5,285 bases of DNA from a bacterium UBA4883 (lineage in GTDB: Bacteria; Bacillota; Clostridia; Oscillospirales; Acutalibacteraceae): positions 4,680 through 9,964 of the forward strand of contig DHDF01000013.1 in the NCBI GenBank assembly GCA_002399225.1, given 5' to 3'. Of the stretch, positions 3,541 to 5,285 are shown one piece after another. The stretch's first letter is position 1, and every line of letters begins with the position of its first letter. Position numbers and translations under genes: made by a program. A model generated the notes under the pieces. The model saw nothing but the letters and a program-made list of their open reading frames with translations. It ran no database searches and had not been told where the DNA came from.

Positions 3541-3586
3541 GGCTGACAGTACGATAACATCGCAATATTATTATACTGTTTCAGCC
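3541..3586. repeat. Inverted repeat spanning the putative recombinase promoter
   Basis: GGCTGACAGTA (3541-3551) is complementary to TACTG-TT-TCAGCC (3574-3586), giving 11 pairs with a two-base bulge. Inside lies a small hairpin CGATAACATCG. It may be a regulator site or an RNA structure in read-through transcripts from the repressor-ImmA operon. Confidence 0.55.
3543..3571 (+). promoter_or_regulatory. Predicted promoter for the serine recombinase
   Basis: CTGACA at 3543-3548, a 17-bp spacer and TATTAT at 3566-3571, each one mismatch from consensus. The start would be near 3578, leaving a leader of about 33 bases that includes AGGAGG at 3600-3605. It lies within the inverted repeat, so binding there would control integrase expression separately from the repressor. 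Confidence 0.5.
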
Positions 3587-3610
3587 TTCTAAAATCAATA
3601 GGAGGCCGCC

Positions 3611-5248
3611 ATGATTAACGCCGTAATTTACGCCCGCTTTTCCAGTGATATGCAGCGGGAAGAAAGCATCGATGCGCAGGTCAGGGCCTGCAAATACTAC
3701 GCTCAAAATTTTGGGTACAATATCATTCATATTTATGCTGACAAGGCGAAGTCCGGAAGATACATTCGCAAGCGCGATCAATTTCAGAAAATGATTTTAG
3801 ACAGCGCAGAAGGACTATTTTCTGCCGTGCTGGTACATAAACTCGACCGTTTCGGCCGCAGTGGAATGGATACGCTGGAAAATCAGAAAATTCTCGAGCA
3901 AAACGGCGTTGAACTGATTAGCGTGAAAGAGCGTCTGGATAAAACGCCGCAAGGGAAGCTGATGCTCTATGTGATTGTCGGCATGAACGAATTTTATTCA
4001 GCAAATCTCGCCCAAGAGACGATGAAGGGCCTGAAAGAAAACGCCTACAAATGCCTCTATACCGGCGGCATTCCTCCTCTCGGCTATGATGTGAACCCGG
4101 ACAAGACCTTCCGCATCAACGAAACAGAGGCGGAAGCAGTAAGACTGATTTTCAAGATGTATGCTGATGGATGCGGATATACGGAAATCCTCCGCGCATT
4201 ATCCGCAGGCGGCTTTAGAACTAAGCGCGGACATGCCTTTGGTTCAAACAGCCTTCACGACCTTCTCACAAATGAAAAATATGCGGGAGTTTATGTTTTC
4301 AATAAGTCGGCGCCCCGTAACGCTCATGGGAAAATGAACCGGCACAAATATAAAAGCGAAGATGAAATCATCAGAATCCCCGGAGGAATACCGGAAATTG
4401 TTTCTCCCGAGGTTTGGAAGGAGGTGCAAAAGAGATTGAAGGAAAATCAACATAGGGCTGCCAGAAACAAGGCAAAGATTGACTATCTTCTGAGTGGAAA
4501 GATTTTTTGCGGCCTGTGCGGCTCCTCAATGACCGGGGAAGTCAAATATGCGAATGGACATACTTACGCCTATTATCGCTGTGGCAAAGGGCAGCGGACG
4601 AAAGAATGCACACAGAGAGAAATTCCAAAGGATTTAGTGGAACAAGCCGTAGTTGAACAGATAAACAAAAATATTTTTAGTCCAAAAAGTATTGATGCGA
4701 TATGCCACAGAATTTATGCTAGCTTTCAGGAGGATGACGGAAAAGATAAGCTGGCCGCCCTAAAGCGTGAGATCGAAGGAATTGATCGGAAGATTGGAAA
4801 TGTGACTCGAGCAATAGCCGAAGGAGTTACCGCCCCGGAACTGAAAGACACATTGGAGGACCTTTCCAGCCAAAAGAAGAAACTTCAAATTAAACTTTAT
4901 GAGATGGAATCCGTGCCGGGTGCGAAGAAAAAAACGCTCGAGGAAATTAAAGCAGAGTTTTCGGAAGGCGCGGATTTTGGCAAGCTTCCGTTTGAGCAGC
5001 AAAAAAGAATCATTCAGAAATTTGTCAATCGTGTGATTGTGTACCCGGGCGCGAACGGAGGAGGCTATCGAATACGGGTCATACTTTCTACCGATGAATC
5101 AGCTGTAGATGAAGCACTTAGTGTTCTGGATATGGAGGGCAACGAGTCCTCTCCGCCACTCAAATCCAGAAACACAGTTCTGTTCCTTCCGAACGGAATT
5201 ATGCTTCTGGATTTCTTTTTACCCAAAAAGCGTGACGGGCCACGATAA
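3611..5248 (+). CDS. Large serine recombinase (phage integrase)
   Basis: 545 aa, the usual length for large serine integrases. The resolvase catalytic domain covers about residues 3-145. YARFSSDMQ carries the expected nucleophile Ser11 with Arg9, and KLDRFGRS (77-84) carries the conserved Arg residues of the active site. A Recombinase domain follows (about 155-270: GGIPPLGYD..., EAEAVRLIFKMY, LLTNEKYAG, HGKMN, PEIVSPEVW). The zinc ribbon is Cys300-x2-Cys303 with Cys324 and Cys333. A coiled coil of about 377-435 (KLAALKREIEGIDRKIGNV..., DLSSQKKKLQIKLYEME) should mediate attP-attB synapsis. All key residues are intact, so it is probably active. AGGAGG lies five bases before the ATG. The directionality factor is not identifiable. 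The expected attachment site is close to the 3' end, outside or at the edge of the window. Confidence 0.95.
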   Translation: MINAVIYARFSSDMQREESIDAQVRACKYYAQNFGYNIIHIYADKAKSGRYIRKRDQFQKMILDSAEGLFSAVLVHKLDRFGRSGMDTLENQKILEQNGVELISVKERLDKTPQGKLMLYVIVGMNEFYSANLAQETMKGLKENAYKCLYTGGIPPLGYDVNPDKTFRINETEAEAVRLIFKMYADGCGYTEILRALSAGGFRTKRGHAFGSNSLHDLLTNEKYAGVYVFNKSAPRNAHGKMNRHKYKSEDEIIRIPGGIPEIVSPEVWKEVQKRLKENQHRAARNKAKIDYLLSGKIFCGLCGSSMTGEVKYANGHTYAYYRCGKGQRTKECTQREIPKDLVEQAVVEQINKNIFSPKSIDAICHRIYASFQEDDGKDKLAALKREIEGIDRKIGNVTRAIAEGVTAPELKDTLEDLSSQKKKLQIKLYEMESVPGAKKKTLEEIKAEFSEGADFGKLPFEQQKRIIQKFVNRVIVYPGANGGGYRIRVILSTDESAVDEALSVLDMEGNESSPPLKSRNTVLFLPNGIMLLDFFLPKKRDGPR

Positions 5249-5285
5249 CGATGGGCCGCAATCAAAAATAAGAGCCGCCCGGTGA
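5242..5285. other. Region after the recombinase gene; start of a GC-rich hairpin
   Basis: The stretch repeats two motifs found upstream of the recombinase: ACGATAAC then CGCAAT (compare 3551-3566) and AATAAGA followed by GCCGCCCG (compare 3486-3501). The GCCGCCCGG at the edge is probably the left arm of a stem completed outside the window; its minus-strand exit (CTTATTTTTG) is T-rich like a terminator. It may also lie at an attachment site. This cannot be resolved from 37 bases. Confidence 0.35.

Noticed and set aside
3551..3566. Attachment core shared with 5242-5262 (ACGATAAC...CGCAAT)
   Set aside because: The spacing between the two parts differs and both lie beside the same recombinase gene within the element; an att pair would sit at opposite ends of the element.
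3581..3781. 66-codon leftward reading frame over the recombinase start
   Set aside because: Antisense to the catalytic domain of the recombinase and without a ribosome binding site. Similar leftward frames at 4244-4453, 4760-5002 and 5065-5265 were rejected for the same reason.
1..5285. CRISPR array, tRNA, rRNA or insertion sequence
   Set aside because: No regularly spaced repeats, no cloverleaf or rRNA sequence and no transposase other than the phage-type serine recombinase were seen.

Overview
The window looks like the lysogeny-control end of an integrated temperate phage, or less likely another integrative element, from a Gram-positive anaerobe of the Clostridia (Oscillospiraceae-like is my guess). 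The grounds are strong AGGAGG-type ribosome binding sites, tightly overlapping small genes, a large serine recombinase, and a repressor plus ImmA/IrrE peptidase pair. The host assignment is an inference from style and was not tested by any search.

Layout. Positions 1-2444 carry a leftward (minus-strand) early operon: a small Cro-like HTH gene, then nine short genes of which most are unrecognised, then the start of an SbcC/RecF-like AAA ATPase that runs off the left edge. Many genes overlap by 4-17 bases or nearly abut, which suggests translational coupling. Two of them (a 49-aa protein at 2001-2150 and a 54-aa, TTG-started, two-helix membrane protein at 1607-1771) are easy to miss because of their size or start codon. 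Positions 2445-2633 form the regulatory switch. Positions 2634-5248 carry the rightward lysogeny genes: an HTH repressor without a LexA-type peptidase domain, an ImmA/IrrE zinc peptidase overlapping it by 53 bases, and a 545-aa serine recombinase that probably has its own promoter.

The most striking part is the switch. Two near-consensus promoters (TTGACA, 17-bp spacer) face each other at 2473-2501 (rightward) and 2547-2575 (leftward). They are inverted copies of each other (27 of 33 positions identical), and each holds a palindrome TTACA-N6-TGTAA filling its spacer. A third palindrome and a fourth degenerate one lie in the same gap. The four centres are 42, 31 and 32 bp apart, close to whole helical turns. 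The predicted lytic and lysogenic transcripts would therefore collide and share about 33 complementary bases at their 5' ends.

Proposed working model (inference): the repressor binds the four operators cooperatively and sets the balance between the two opposed promoters. ImmA destroys the repressor on induction, as in ICEBs1. The Cro-like protein then locks the leftward operon on. The recombinase integrates and, with a still unidentified directionality factor, excises the element. The attachment site probably lies just to the right of the window.
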